DNA of 64,000 bases, taken from positions 1 through 64,000 of the forward strand of contig JAACZV010000024.1 of the NCBI GenBank assembly GCA_009996515.1, in the 5' to 3' direction. Source of the DNA: Comamonadaceae bacterium. GTDB taxonomy: Bacteria; Pseudomonadota; Gammaproteobacteria; Burkholderiales; Burkholderiaceae_C. The position numbers and the translations under genes are program-made. Below, piece after piece: positions 25,790-34,736 of this stretch. The notes beneath the pieces are model-generated. The model worked only from the letters and a program-made list of their open reading frames with translations, did not search any database and was not told the DNA's origin. How positions within the stretch are numbered: the first letter of the stretch is position 1; every line of letters begins with the position of its first letter.

Positions 25790-27694
25790 ATGAGCTATCA
25801 GGTCCTGGCCCGCAAATACCGTCCGCAGAGTTTCGAGCAGCTCGTCGGCCAGGAGCATGTCGTGCAGGCGCTGGCCAATGCGCTGACGCAGGGCCGCTTG
25901 CACCACGCCTATCTGTTCACCGGCACGCGCGGCGTGGGCAAGACCACCGTCTCGCGCATCCTCGCCAAGAGCCTGAATTGCACCGGCGCGGACGGGCAGG
26001 GTGGCATCACGGCCCAGCCCTGCGGCGTCTGCGCGGCCTGCCGCGACATCGATGCCGGCCGTTTCGTCGACTACGTGGAGCTGGACGCGGCCTCCAACCG
26101 CGGCGTCGAGGAGATCTCGCAGCTGCTGGACCAGGCCGTCTACAAGCCGGTGGTCGGCCGCTTCAAGGTCTACATGATCGACGAAGTGCACATGCTGTCC
26201 AACACCGCCTTCAACGCAATGCTGAAGACGCTGGAGGAGCCGCCCGAGTACCTGAAGTTCGTGCTCGCGACGACCGACCCGCAGAAGGTGCCGGTCACCG
26301 TGCTGTCGCGCTGCCTGCAGTTCAACCTGCGCCCGATGGCCGCGGCCGATGTGCAGAGCCATCTGGGCAATGTGCTGGGCGCCGAGAGTGTGCCGGCCGA
26401 ACCGGGTGCGCTGCGGCTGCTGTCGCGCGCGGCGCGCGGCTCCATGCGTGATGCGCTGTCGCTGACCGACCAGGCCATCGCCTTCGGTGCCGGCGCGCTG
26501 ACCGAGGCCGGCGTGCGCCAGATGCTGGGCAGCGTGGACCGCGGCCATGTCGTCGCCATCGTCGATGCGCTGGCCGCGGCCAGCGGCGAGGCGGTCGTCG
26601 CGCAGGCCGATGCGCTGCGCGGCGCGGGCCTGTCGGCCGCCGGCACGCTGGAGGATCTGGCCACGCTGTTCCAGCAGATGGCGCTGGAACAGGCCGCACC
26701 CGCCGCGCTGGACGATGCCGACCCCGAGACCGCCGAGATCCGGCGCCTGGCCACCGCGCTGCCGGCCGACGAGATCCAGCTGATGTACAGCATGGCGCTG
26801 CATGGCCGTGCCGAGCTGCACCTGGCGCCCGACGAGTACGCCGGCCTGTTGATGGTGCTGCTGCGCATGCTGGCGTTTCGCCCCGCCGGCACGCAGCCCA
26901 AGCCGGTGAAGGCCGCCGCGCTGGTGCGCCCGCCCGCCGTGGCCAAGGCCGTCGTCGCGGTGCCGCTGCCCAAGTTCGCACCGCCGCCAGCGCCAGCGCC
27001 CGTCGCCGAGTTGGCCACTCCGGCCCCCGTGGCCGAACCGGTCGCACCGCCGGCCGTGGTGGCCGCGCCGGTGCCTGCGCCAGTGCCCGCGGCGCCGGCA
27101 CTGCGCGCCGCCCAGCCCCCTGCTGCCAGCTTCAGCGACCGGCTGCGCCCGCGCCCCGTCGAGCAGGTGGCGGCCGAGGCCGATGACATGGCGTTCGACG
27201 GCGCGCCGCCCGATGACGCGCCGCCGCCTTGGATGGACGCCGACGATGTGCCGGCCGTCGCCGCCCAGGCGCCCGAGCCCGATGCGCCGCGCCGCGCCGT
27301 GTTGCGCGAGACGTCCGAGGGCGCGCAATGGGCCGAGCGCATCGCCGCGCTGAACCTGCTCGGCATGACCGGCGAGCTGGCCCGCCAGGCCCAGGCGCTG
27401 GCCTGCGACCGCGTCGATGGCCGCGAGGTCTGGAAGCTGCGCATCGAGCGCGAATCGCTGCGTGCGCCGGCCCTGGTTGCCAAGCTCGAGGCCGCGCTGG
27501 ATGCCCGGCTGGAGATCGAGGCCGGCGTGGCCGAAGACTCCATCGCGCTGCGCACGGTGGCCCGTGCCGAGGCCCAGCAGCGCGCGGCCGAGGATCTGGC
27601 CGCCAGTCACCCGATGACGCGCACGCTGCTGTCCCAATTCCCGTCGGCACGCATCCTGCCGGGCTCCGTGCAGCCCGTGCTGACTTCCTCTTAA
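25790..27694 (+). CDS. dnaX: DNA polymerase III subunit gamma/tau DnaX
   Basis: The clamp-loader motor subunit. 634 residues. The AAA+ domain has Walker A GTRGVGKT (45-52), the zinc-binding cysteines (LNCTG, then PCGVCAACR), Walker B/DEVHML and the arginine-finger SRC motif. Domain III follows, then a Pro/Ala-rich linker (about 375-450) and a C-terminal tau-type domain. No A-rich slippery site like that used for gamma in E. coli is visible, so a single tau form or another mechanism is likely. ybaB starts 18 nt downstream, giving the common dnaX-ybaB-recR order. Confidence 0.96.
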   Translation: MSYQVLARKYRPQSFEQLVGQEHVVQALANALTQGRLHHAYLFTGTRGVGKTTVSRILAKSLNCTGADGQGGITAQPCGVCAACRDIDAGRFVDYVELDAASNRGVEEISQLLDQAVYKPVVGRFKVYMIDEVHMLSNTAFNAMLKTLEEPPEYLKFVLATTDPQKVPVTVLSRCLQFNLRPMAAADVQSHLGNVLGAESVPAEPGALRLLSRAARGSMRDALSLTDQAIAFGAGALTEAGVRQMLGSVDRGHVVAIVDALAAASGEAVVAQADALRGAGLSAAGTLEDLATLFQQMALEQAAPAALDDADPETAEIRRLATALPADEIQLMYSMALHGRAELHLAPDEYAGLLMVLLRMLAFRPAGTQPKPVKAAALVRPPAVAKAVVAVPLPKFAPPPAPAPVAELATPAPVAEPVAPPAVVAAPVPAPVPAAPALRAAQPPAASFSDRLRPRPVEQVAAEADDMAFDGAPPDDAPPPWMDADDVPAVAAQAPEPDAPRRAVLRETSEGAQWAERIAALNLLGMTGELARQAQALACDRVDGREVWKLRIERESLRAPALVAKLEAALDARLEIEAGVAEDSIALRTVARAEAQQRAAEDLAASHPMTRTLLSQFPSARILPGSVQPVLTSS

Positions 27695-27712
27695 GCAAAC
27701 AAGGACACGACC

Positions 27713-28039
27713 ATGATGAAGGGCCAACTCGCCGGCTTGATGAAGCAAGCTCAGGCCATGCAGGACAACCTGAAGAAGGCGCAGGAAGAACTCGCCCACA
27801 TCGAGGTGGAGGGCCAGAGCGGCGCCGGCCTCGTGAAGGTGCTGATGACCTGCAAGAACGAGGTGCGCCGCGTCACCATCGACCCCAGCCTGCTGGCCGA
27901 CGACAAGGACATGCTGGAAGACCTGGTGGCCGCCGCCTTCAACGATGCGGTGCGCCGCGCGGAAGCGACCAGCGCCGAGAAGATGGGCAAGCTGACCGCC
28001 GGCATGCCGCTGCCGCCGGGCATGAAGTTCCCGTTCTGA
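27713..28039 (+). CDS. ybaB: YbaB/EbfC nucleoid-associated protein
   Basis: 108 residues, the standard length. It has the family start [23 protein letters not shown], the central [22 protein letters not shown] and the C-terminal [11 protein letters not shown]. It is a small dimeric DNA-binding protein found between dnaX and recR in many bacteria. Two adjacent ATGs (27713 and 27716) are possible starts; the first is used. recR begins 7 nt after the stop. Confidence 0.95.
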   Translation: MMKGQLAGLMKQAQAMQDNLKKAQEELAHIEVEGQSGAGLVKVLMTCKNEVRRVTIDPSLLADDKDMLEDLVAAAFNDAVRRAEATSAEKMGKLTAGMPLPPGMKFPF

Positions 28040-28046
28040 TTCCGAC

Positions 28047-28628
28047 TTGACCGCGCTCGATACCCTGATCGAGGCGCTCAAGCGCCTGCCCGGCGTGGGC
28101 CAGAAATCGGCCCAGCGCATGGCCTACCACCTGTTGCAGCACGACCGGCTGGCCATGCGGCGCCTGGCCGAGGCGCTGACGGCGGCCGGCGAGCGCATCA
28201 AGCATTGCGAGCGCTGCCACACCTTCAGCGAGACGCCGCTGTGCAATGTCTGCGCCGACACCAAGCGTGACGGCCGGCTGCTGTGCGTCGTCGAGACGCC
28301 GGCCGACCAGGCCGCGCTGGAGCGCACCGGCTCCTACCTCGGCTACTACTTCGTGCTGCTGGGCCGCCTGAGCCCGCTGGACGGCGTGGGCACGCGCCAG
28401 ATCGGCGCGGCCGAGCTGCTGGCGCGGGCGGGCGAGGCGGGCGTGGCGGAGGTCATCCTCGCGACCAGCTTCACCGCCGAGGGCGAGGCCACGGCCCATG
28501 TGCTGGCCGAGGCGCTGCGCGCGCGCGGCATCAAGTCCACGCGGCTGGCGCGTGGCGTGCCGGTGGGCAGCGAACTCGAATACGTGGACCTGGGCACCAT
28601 CGCCCATGCCCTCAGTGATCGTCGATAG
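28047..28628 (+). CDS. recR: Recombination mediator RecR
   Basis: 193 residues. RecR works with RecF/RecO to load RecA at gaps. It has the helix-hairpin-helix [17 protein letters not shown], the zinc finger CERCHTF...LCNVC and the TOPRIM domain starting [15 protein letters not shown]. The start is TTG (MTALDTL), 7 nt after the ybaB stop; no ATG or GTG fits the family's N-terminus. It ends 12 nt before the MAPEG gene. Confidence 0.95.
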   Translation: MTALDTLIEALKRLPGVGQKSAQRMAYHLLQHDRLAMRRLAEALTAAGERIKHCERCHTFSETPLCNVCADTKRDGRLLCVVETPADQAALERTGSYLGYYFVLLGRLSPLDGVGTRQIGAAELLARAGEAGVAEVILATSFTAEGEATAHVLAEALRARGIKSTRLARGVPVGSELEYVDLGTIAHALSDRR

Positions 28629-28640
28629 GGAGGAGACGCC

Positions 28641-29033
28641 ATGACCCTGGCTCAGATGTGTCTGCTGGTCGCCTGCCTGCTGCCCATTGGCTGCGCCGGC
28701 CTGGCCAAGTCCAAGGGCTTTGGCAGGCGGCGCCGCGATGGCGGCTTCGACAACCACCGGCCGCGCGAATGGCTGGCCCGGCTGGACGGCTGGCAGGCGC
28801 GCGCCCATGCGGCCCAGGGCAACAGCTGGGAGGCCCTGCCCATCTTCATCGCGGGCCTGGTGGTGGCCCAGCAGCACCAGGCCGCGCAGGCCACGGTGGA
28901 CCTGCTGGCGCTGGGCTTCATCGCCGCGCGGCTGGCCTATATCGCCCTCTACGTGGCCGACCAGGCTTCGCTGCGCTCGCTGCTGTGGGCGGCCGGCATG
29001 GCCGCCAGCATCGCGCTGTTCTTCGTGCGCTGA
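28641..29033 (+). CDS. MAPEG-family membrane protein
   Basis: 130 residues with three to four hydrophobic helices. The core pattern (ARAHAAQGNSWEALPIFIAG, then LLALGFIAARLAYIALYVAD) is the MAPEG fold (membrane-associated proteins in eicosanoid and glutathione metabolism). Bacterial members of this type have no assigned reaction. GGGAGGAGACGCC precedes the ATG. It may be co-transcribed with recR. It is convergent with the mltD-like gene, 12 nt away. Confidence 0.85.
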   Translation: MTLAQMCLLVACLLPIGCAGLAKSKGFGRRRRDGGFDNHRPREWLARLDGWQARAHAAQGNSWEALPIFIAGLVVAQQHQAAQATVDLLALGFIAARLAYIALYVADQASLRSLLWAAGMAASIALFFVR

Positions 29034-29045
29034 GGCCGGCGCCGC

Positions 29046-30653
29046 TCAGGGCGCGGCCGCGGCCACCACGTTGCGGCCCTTGCCGCTGCCGGCGCTCTTG
29101 ACGACCTTGGCCGCGGGCCTGGACGCCGCCTTGGCGACCTTGGCCGCCGGCGCCTTGGCCACCGCCGTGGGCTTGCGCGGGGCTGCCTTGCGGCCGGATG
29201 CGACCGCCGGCGGCGCGGCCGTGTAGACCACGATGGCCTGGCCCGGCTTGAAGCGGGCGTTGCGGCCCACCTTGTTCCACTGCGCCACCTGCTCGGCGCG
29301 GACCTTGTAGCGCGCCGCCACGCCGGCCACGGTGTCGGCCTTGCCGGCCTTCAGCGTCAGGCGGCGCAGCGGCGGCGCGTCGGGCGCGAGATTGAGGCTG
29401 GCCGTGTCGGCCAGGCGTTCCGGGATGTCGGCCTGCACATGCTCGCCGCGCGGCACCAGCAGCGTGGAGCCCGCCTTGACCAGCATCTTGGGCGGGATGC
29501 GGTTGATCTCGCGCAGCAGGCTCTCCGGCATGCCGGCGCGCTTGGCGGCGTCGGCCGGGCTCATGGTCTTGGGCACCACCCAGGCCGTCCAGCTGGCCAT
29601 GGGGCCGGTGTGGCGGGCCAGGTTCTCGGCGAAGGCGCTGGCCTGGTCGTAGGGCAGCAGCACCTGCGGCGTGGCGGCGGCCAGGATGACCGGCTTGTTC
29701 ATCTGCGGGTTGAACTGCTGGAAGGTCTCCAGCGAGATGCCGGCGAACTGCGCGGCCAGCGACACGTCGATGTCGCGCTCGATCTTCACGCTCAGGAAGT
29801 AGGGGTGGTTGGCCACCGGCGGCAGCGCCAGCGCGTAGCGCTCGGGCGCCAGCACGATGTTCTTCACCGCCTGCAGCTTGGGCACGTAGTAGCGCGTCTC
29901 GTCGGGGATCCTGAGGCTGGCGTAGTCGGTGGGCAGGCCCAGCTTCTGGTTGCGTGCGACGGCCTTCTGCACGTTGCCGGGGCCCCAGTTGTAGGCGGCC
30001 AGCGCGAGGTGCCAGTCGCCGAACATCTTGTAGAGCCGGCCCAGGTAGTCCAGCGCAGCGCTGGTGGAGGCCAGCACGTCGCGGCGGTCGTCGCGGAAGA
30101 TGTTCTGCTTCAGGTCGAAGTCGCGGCCCGTGGCGGGCATGAACTGCCACATGCCGGTGGCCTTGGCGCTGGACACGGCGTGCGTGACGAAGGCGCTCTC
30201 GATGAAGGGCAGCAGGGCCAGTTCGGCGGGCATGCCGCGCTTCTCGACCTCCTCCATGATGTGGAAGAGGTAGCGGCTGCCGCGCGTGGTCATGCGCTCC
30301 ACATAGTCGGGCCGCGCGCTGTACCAGGCCTCGGCCTTGCGCACCCAGTCGTCGTCCAGATCCGGCAGCTGGAAGCCGGCGCGCACGCGTGCCCACAGGT
30401 CGGCGCTGGCGTCGGGGGCGTCCAGGTCGACCTTCTCGCCGGGGCGCAGGTTGTCTTCCAGCAGGCCGGCGGCCATCTCGCGGGTGGGCAGCGGCGCAGC
30501 GGCGGGCTGCGGCGGCGGCGCCGGCTCGGCGGCGGGTGTTTCGGTGGCGGGGGGGAGGGGGGGCGGGGCTTCGGCGACCGGGGGCGTGGTCGTCGCGCAG
30601 GCGGCCAGCAGCGTGGCCAGGGCGAGGGGTGTGAGTCGGTGGATGAGCTTCAT
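29046..30653 (-). CDS. mltD: MltD-like membrane-bound lytic murein transglycosylase with LysM
   Basis: 535 residues. The signal has lipobox LAAC and is followed by a long Pro-rich linker. The transglycosylase SLT domain (about 140-260) has the catalytic Glu in LLPFIESAFVTHAVSSAKATG and the MWQFMPATGRDF and AAYNWGPGNVQKA motifs. A LysM-like module (around VAGVAARYKVRAEQVAQWNK) and an Ala/Lys-rich tail follow. It cleaves peptidoglycan glycans at the outer membrane. It overlaps gloB by ATGA (gloB TGA, then its ATG), so translation is coupled to gloB, which is unusual functional company. Confidence 0.9.
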   Translation of the reverse strand: MKLIHRLTPLALATLLAACATTTPPVAEAPPPLPPATETPAAEPAPPPQPAAAPLPTREMAAGLLEDNLRPGEKVDLDAPDASADLWARVRAGFQLPDLDDDWVRKAEAWYSARPDYVERMTTRGSRYLFHIMEEVEKRGMPAELALLPFIESAFVTHAVSSAKATGMWQFMPATGRDFDLKQNIFRDDRRDVLASTSAALDYLGRLYKMFGDWHLALAAYNWGPGNVQKAVARNQKLGLPTDYASLRIPDETRYYVPKLQAVKNIVLAPERYALALPPVANHPYFLSVKIERDIDVSLAAQFAGISLETFQQFNPQMNKPVILAAATPQVLLPYDQASAFAENLARHTGPMASWTAWVVPKTMSPADAAKRAGMPESLLREINRIPPKMLVKAGSTLLVPRGEHVQADIPERLADTASLNLAPDAPPLRRLTLKAGKADTVAGVAARYKVRAEQVAQWNKVGRNARFKPGQAIVVYTAAPPAVASGRKAAPRKPTAVAKAPAAKVAKAASRPAAKVVKSAGSGKGRNVVAAAAP

Positions 30654-31450
30654 CGGAATCCGTTCTTCCATTCGCGCAGCGTCGCGAATACATCGACCGG
30701 GCTGGGCGCGGCCGGGAGTTTGAGGGGGGCGTGGCGGCGGGCGGCTGCCTGCAGCGCCGGCTCGGCACAGCGCAGGAAGGGGTTGATGCGGGTCTCGGTG
30801 CCCAGGCGGGCCGGCAGCGTCGGCAGGCCGGCGGCGCGCCGGGCCTCGCACCAGGCGGCGTAGTCCGCCAGCACGGCGTTGTCGGGGTCCACCTCCCGCG
30901 CGAAGCGCAGGTTGGACAAGGTGTACTCATGGGCGCAGCAGACGCGCGTCCCGGACGGCAGCGCGGCCAGCGACTGCAGCGAGGCGTGCATCTGCGCCGG
31001 CGTGCCTTCGAAGAGGCGGCCGCAGCCGGCGCTGAACAGCGTGTCGCCGCAGAACAGCAGCGGATCGTCGCCCGGCACCTCGGCCGCGTAATAGGCGATG
31101 TGGCCGGCCGTGTGGCCCGGCAGGTCCAGCACCTCGAACTGCAGGCCCAGCAGCGTCACGCGGTCGCCGCCCTGCAGGCGCTGCACCGGCTCGGGCAGCC
31201 TCTCGTGGACGGGGCCGTAGACGGGGCCTTGCAGGCGCGGGCGCAGCGCATCGACGCCGCCGACATGATCGCCGTGGTGGTGGGTCAATAGAATGCCGGC
31301 CAGCGTCAAGCCCCGGGCATCCAGCGCCGCCGCCACGGGCGTGGCGTCACCGGGATCGACGACCAGGGCCTCGCGGCCGTTGTCCAGCAGCCAGAGGTAG
31401 TTGTCGTCGAAGGCGGGAATTGGCGTCAGCGTCAAAGGCGCATCACCCAT
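30650..31450 (-). CDS. gloB: Hydroxyacylglutathione hydrolase GloB (glyoxalase II)
   Basis: 266 residues. It hydrolyses S-lactoylglutathione to lactate in methylglyoxal detoxification. The metallo-beta-lactamase signature THHHGDHVGG and further metal ligands (PGHTAGHI, FCGDTLF, CCAHEYT) are present. The family start (IPAFDDNY) fixes the N-terminus within a few residues. The ATG at 31450 overlaps the start codon of the divergent methyltransferase gene in the sequence CATG. A TTG at about 31435 is the only sensible alternative. Confidence 0.93.
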   Translation of the reverse strand: MGDAPLTLTPIPAFDDNYLWLLDNGREALVVDPGDATPVAAALDARGLTLAGILLTHHHGDHVGGVDALRPRLQGPVYGPVHERLPEPVQRLQGGDRVTLLGLQFEVLDLPGHTAGHIAYYAAEVPGDDPLLFCGDTLFSAGCGRLFEGTPAQMHASLQSLAALPSGTRVCCAHEYTLSNLRFAREVDPDNAVLADYAAWCEARRAAGLPTLPARLGTETRINPFLRCAEPALQAAARRHAPLKLPAAPSPVDVFATLREWKNGFR

Positions 31451-32195
31451 GACAGATAAAGCGCCGAGTATAGATTTGGCAGCCTGGCTGCAGACCCCGC
31501 CCGGGCGCCATTTACTCGCCTGGGAGCAGACCCAGGTCGATGCGGCCGTGGCCGACCTGTTCGGCTTCCACGCGCTGCAGCTGGGCCTGCCCGAGCTCGA
31601 GGGCCTGCAGGCCAACCGCATGCCGCACCGCTGGCTGGCCGGCCGCGATGCCGGCTGCGATGTGCAGTGCGATTTCGACGCCTTGCCCTTCGAGAGCGCC
31701 AGCCTGGACCTGGTGCTGCTGCCGCATGCGCTGGAGCTGGCCTGTGACGCCCATGCGCTGCTGCGCGAGGTGGAGCGCGTGCTGCGGCCCGAGGGGCGGC
31801 TCATCGTGTTCGGCCTGAACCCGGCCAGCCTTTGGAGCCTGCGCCAGAACCTGGGCCGGCTGGGGCGCCGCGGCGAACCCTATCTGCCCGGCGGGGGCGA
31901 CTGCATCGGCTACTGGCGGCTGCGCGACTGGCTCAAGCTGCTGAGCTTCGACGTCGAGGCCGCGCGCTTCGGCCTGTACCGCCCGCCGCTGCGCTCGGAG
32001 GCCTGGCTGCAGCGCTGGCGCTGGATAGACGGCGTCGGCTCGCGCTGGTGGCCGGTGCTGGGCGCCGTCTACTTCATCCAGGCGGTCAAGCGCGTGCAGG
32101 GCATGCGCATGATCGGCCTGGCCAGGAACCCACGCGCGGCCGCCAAGAAGGCGCCGGCCGTCGCGCTGAACAACCATCACAACAAGAATGACTGA
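31449..32195 (+). CDS. SAM-dependent methyltransferase (class I, Methyltransf_11-like)
   Basis: 248 residues. [42 protein letters not shown] and the C-terminal [20 protein letters not shown] mark the class of small methyltransferases commonly placed between gloB and rnhA in betaproteobacteria. The N-terminal SAM GxG loop is weak. The substrate is unknown. It starts at the ATG at 31449, which overlaps the gloB start codon on the other strand. It ends 8 nt into rnhA. Confidence 0.85.
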   Translation: MTDKAPSIDLAAWLQTPPGRHLLAWEQTQVDAAVADLFGFHALQLGLPELEGLQANRMPHRWLAGRDAGCDVQCDFDALPFESASLDLVLLPHALELACDAHALLREVERVLRPEGRLIVFGLNPASLWSLRQNLGRLGRRGEPYLPGGGDCIGYWRLRDWLKLLSFDVEAARFGLYRPPLRSEAWLQRWRWIDGVGSRWWPVLGAVYFIQAVKRVQGMRMIGLARNPRAAAKKAPAVALNNHHNKND

Positions 32196-32667
32196 AACCA
32201 CCCCGCCTGCCGTCGCGATCAAGCGGCCGCAGGTCACGATCTACACCGACGGCGCCTGCAAGGGCAACCCCGGCCCCGGCGGCTGGGGCGCCTGGCTGTC
32301 CAGCGGCGGCCACGACAAGGAAATGTTCGGTGGCGAACGCGAGACCACCAACAACCGCATGGAGCTGACCGCGCCCATCGAGGCGCTGGCCTCGCTCAAG
32401 CGCAGCTGCGACGTCGTCATCTACATGGACAGCGAGTACGTGCGCAAGGGCATCACCGAGTGGATACACAACTGGCAGCGCCGCGGCTGGAAGACGGCCG
32501 ACGGCAAGCCGGTCAAGAACGCCGACCTCTGGCAGCGCCTGGACGCGCTGCGCAAGCTGCACCATGTGGACTGGCGCTGGGTCCGGGGCCATGCGGGTGA
32601 CCCCGGCAATGAGCGCGCCGACCAGCTGGCCAACAAGGGCGTGGCTTCCATAGGCCGGCCGCGTTAG
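32188..32667 (+). CDS. rnhA: Ribonuclease HI
   Basis: 159 residues. It removes RNA from RNA-DNA hybrids. It has [19 protein letters not shown], the Glu in [37 protein letters not shown]: the full DEDD set. The ATG lies inside the end of the methyltransferase gene (8-nt overlap). Confidence 0.96.
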   Translation: MTETTPPAVAIKRPQVTIYTDGACKGNPGPGGWGAWLSSGGHDKEMFGGERETTNNRMELTAPIEALASLKRSCDVVIYMDSEYVRKGITEWIHNWQRRGWKTADGKPVKNADLWQRLDALRKLHHVDWRWVRGHAGDPGNERADQLANKGVASIGRPR

Positions 32668-32705
32668 TAAAGTCCGCGCACCCCAACCCTCCAGGGATCG
32701 TGCCC

Positions 32706-34736
32706 ATGAAGTTGCTGCCCCCGCTGATCGCGCTGCTGCTGGCCGCCGCTGGCCAAGCCCAGGCCCAGGCCCAGACCTACACCGTGCTGTGCGCCAAGGT
32801 GGCCTGCGGGCGGCTGCTGGTCACCGAGACGGCCGGCCGGCTGGACGTGGACTACAGCTACCGCAACAACGGCCGCGGCCCCGACCAGAAGGAGGTGCTG
32901 GAGTTCGCGCCGGACGGCGCCTGGACGGGCTACCGCACCGAGGGCGTGTCCACCTATGGCGCGCGCATTGACGAGAGCTTCGAGCTGAAGGACGGCCGCG
33001 CCAGCTGGCGCTCGCCGGTGGATGGCGGCGCGCGCGCGGACGCGGGGCGGGAGCGGGTCTACCTGCCGGTGCAGGCCAGCCCGGCCTGGGCCGCGCGCGT
33101 CGCGCGCACGCTGCTGCAGCGCCCCGGCCAGCGCGCCGCCGCGCTGCCGGTGGGCCAACTCGCCCTGGAGCGGGTGCAGACGCTCAGGCCCGCCGGTGCC
33201 GCTTTCGACGTGGGCCTGTACGCCATCGAGGGCCTGGACCTGGAGCCCGGCTATCTGTGGCTGCGCGAGGACAACCAGGCGCTGTTCGCCAAGATCGACC
33301 CCGGTTGGGGCGGCACGCTGCTGCAGGGCTTCGAGGCCGAGATGGACCGCCTGTCCGACGTGCAGAAGGCCGCGCAGCTGGCGCGGCTGCAGCGCCTGGC
33401 CAAGACCCTGCCCCAGGCCTTGCCGGGCCTGACCGTCATCGAGGGCGTGCGCTGGTTCGATGCGCAGGCGGCCGTGCTGCGCGGGCCGTCGGACGTCTAC
33501 CTCTACGAAGGCCGCATCGCGGCCATCGCCAAGCCCGGCAGCCTGGGGCCCGTCGGGCCGGCCCAGCGCATCAGCGGCCAGGGCCGCACGCTGCTGCCCG
33601 GCTTCGTCGACATGCACGCCCACCTGGACGCCAGCGCGCTGCTGCTGAATCTGGCCTCGGGCGTGACGGCGGTGCGCGACGTGGGCAACAGCAATGCCGA
33701 CCTGGCCGAGCTGCGCGGCCGCATCGAGCGCGGCGAGCTGCTGGGCCCGCGCATCGCGGCCAACGGCTTCATCGAGGGCAAGAGCCCGTTCTCGTCGCAG
33801 GCCGACTTCGTGCCCGACAACCTGCCCGACGCGCTGGCCGCCATCGACTGGTATGCCGCCCATGGCTATCGCCAGCTCAAGCTCTACAACTCCATCCGGC
33901 CCGAGTGGGTGAAGCCCATGGTGGCGCATGCGCGCGCCCTGGGCCTGCGCACCGGCGGCCATGTGCCGGCCTTCATGACGGCGCGCCAGGCCGTCGAGGC
34001 CGGCTACGACGAGCTGCACCACATCAACCAGGTCACGCTGAACTTCCTGGTCGGCAAGGACGACGACACGCGCACGCTGCTGCGCTTCAATCTGGTGGGC
34101 GACAAGGCCGCGGACCTGAAGCTCAACGACCGCCGCACGCAGGACTTCCTCGCGCTGCTCAAGACCAAGGGCACGGTCGTCGACGCGACCATGACCGCCT
34201 TCGAGGCCCAGTACACGCAGCGCCAGGGCCAGCCCAACCCCAGCTATGCGATGGTGGCGGCCCATCTGCCGGCCGTCGTGCAGCGCAGCTACCTGTCCGC
34301 CGAGGTGGACATGGACGACGCCAAGGCCAGGCGCTGGAGCGCGAGCTGGCGGGTCATGATGGACTTGCTGCGCCGCATGCACGCGGCCGGCATCCCGTTG
34401 GTGGCCGGCACCGACGCGACGCCGGGCCTGGCGCTGCAGCGCGAGCTGGAGCTCTATGTGCAGGCCGGCATCCCGGCCGCGCAGGCGCTGAAGATAGCCA
34501 CCTGGAACGGCGCCAAGTACAGCGACCGGCTGCACGAGATCGGCAGCATCGAGCGCGGCAAACGCGCCGACCTGGTGCTGGTGGACGGCGACCCGGTGGC
34601 CGACATCCGAGCCATCCGCCGCATCGCGCTGGTCATCCAGGGCCACAACAACGAAACCCGGGCGCTGTCGCCGTCGGCGCTCTATCAGGCCATGGGCATC
34701 CAGCCCTTCGTGGCTGCGGCGGAGATCACGAAATGA
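32706..34736 (+). CDS. Exported amidohydrolase-family metal-dependent hydrolase
   Basis: 676 residues with a signal peptide (LIALLLAAAGQAQAQA). After an unassigned N-terminal domain (about 25-250), the amidohydrolase barrel has the metal ligands HxH in FVDMHAHLD, a candidate carboxylated Lys in QLKLY, His in GGHVPAF and in ELHHIN, and Asp in VAGTDATPG. The end ERGKRADLVLVDGDPVADI is typical of imidazolonepropionase/prolidase-like members. It probably acts in the periplasm on a cyclic amide or dipeptide. An upstream GTG (32700) is possible. It overlaps the next gene by ATGA, a solute-binding protein, suggesting a shared substrate (inference). Confidence 0.88.
   Translation: MKLLPPLIALLLAAAGQAQAQAQTYTVLCAKVACGRLLVTETAGRLDVDYSYRNNGRGPDQKEVLEFAPDGAWTGYRTEGVSTYGARIDESFELKDGRASWRSPVDGGARADAGRERVYLPVQASPAWAARVARTLLQRPGQRAAALPVGQLALERVQTLRPAGAAFDVGLYAIEGLDLEPGYLWLREDNQALFAKIDPGWGGTLLQGFEAEMDRLSDVQKAAQLARLQRLAKTLPQALPGLTVIEGVRWFDAQAAVLRGPSDVYLYEGRIAAIAKPGSLGPVGPAQRISGQGRTLLPGFVDMHAHLDASALLLNLASGVTAVRDVGNSNADLAELRGRIERGELLGPRIAANGFIEGKSPFSSQADFVPDNLPDALAAIDWYAAHGYRQLKLYNSIRPEWVKPMVAHARALGLRTGGHVPAFMTARQAVEAGYDELHHINQVTLNFLVGKDDDTRTLLRFNLVGDKAADLKLNDRRTQDFLALLKTKGTVVDATMTAFEAQYTQRQGQPNPSYAMVAAHLPAVVQRSYLSAEVDMDDAKARRWSASWRVMMDLLRRMHAAGIPLVAGTDATPGLALQRELELYVQAGIPAAQALKIATWNGAKYSDRLHEIGSIERGKRADLVLVDGDPVADIRAIRRIALVIQGHNNETRALSPSALYQAMGIQPFVAAAEITK

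Noticed and set aside
25790-27694. Programmed frameshift in dnaX to make gamma
   Set aside because: No A-rich slippery heptamer with following hairpin is visible in the high-GC coding sequence.
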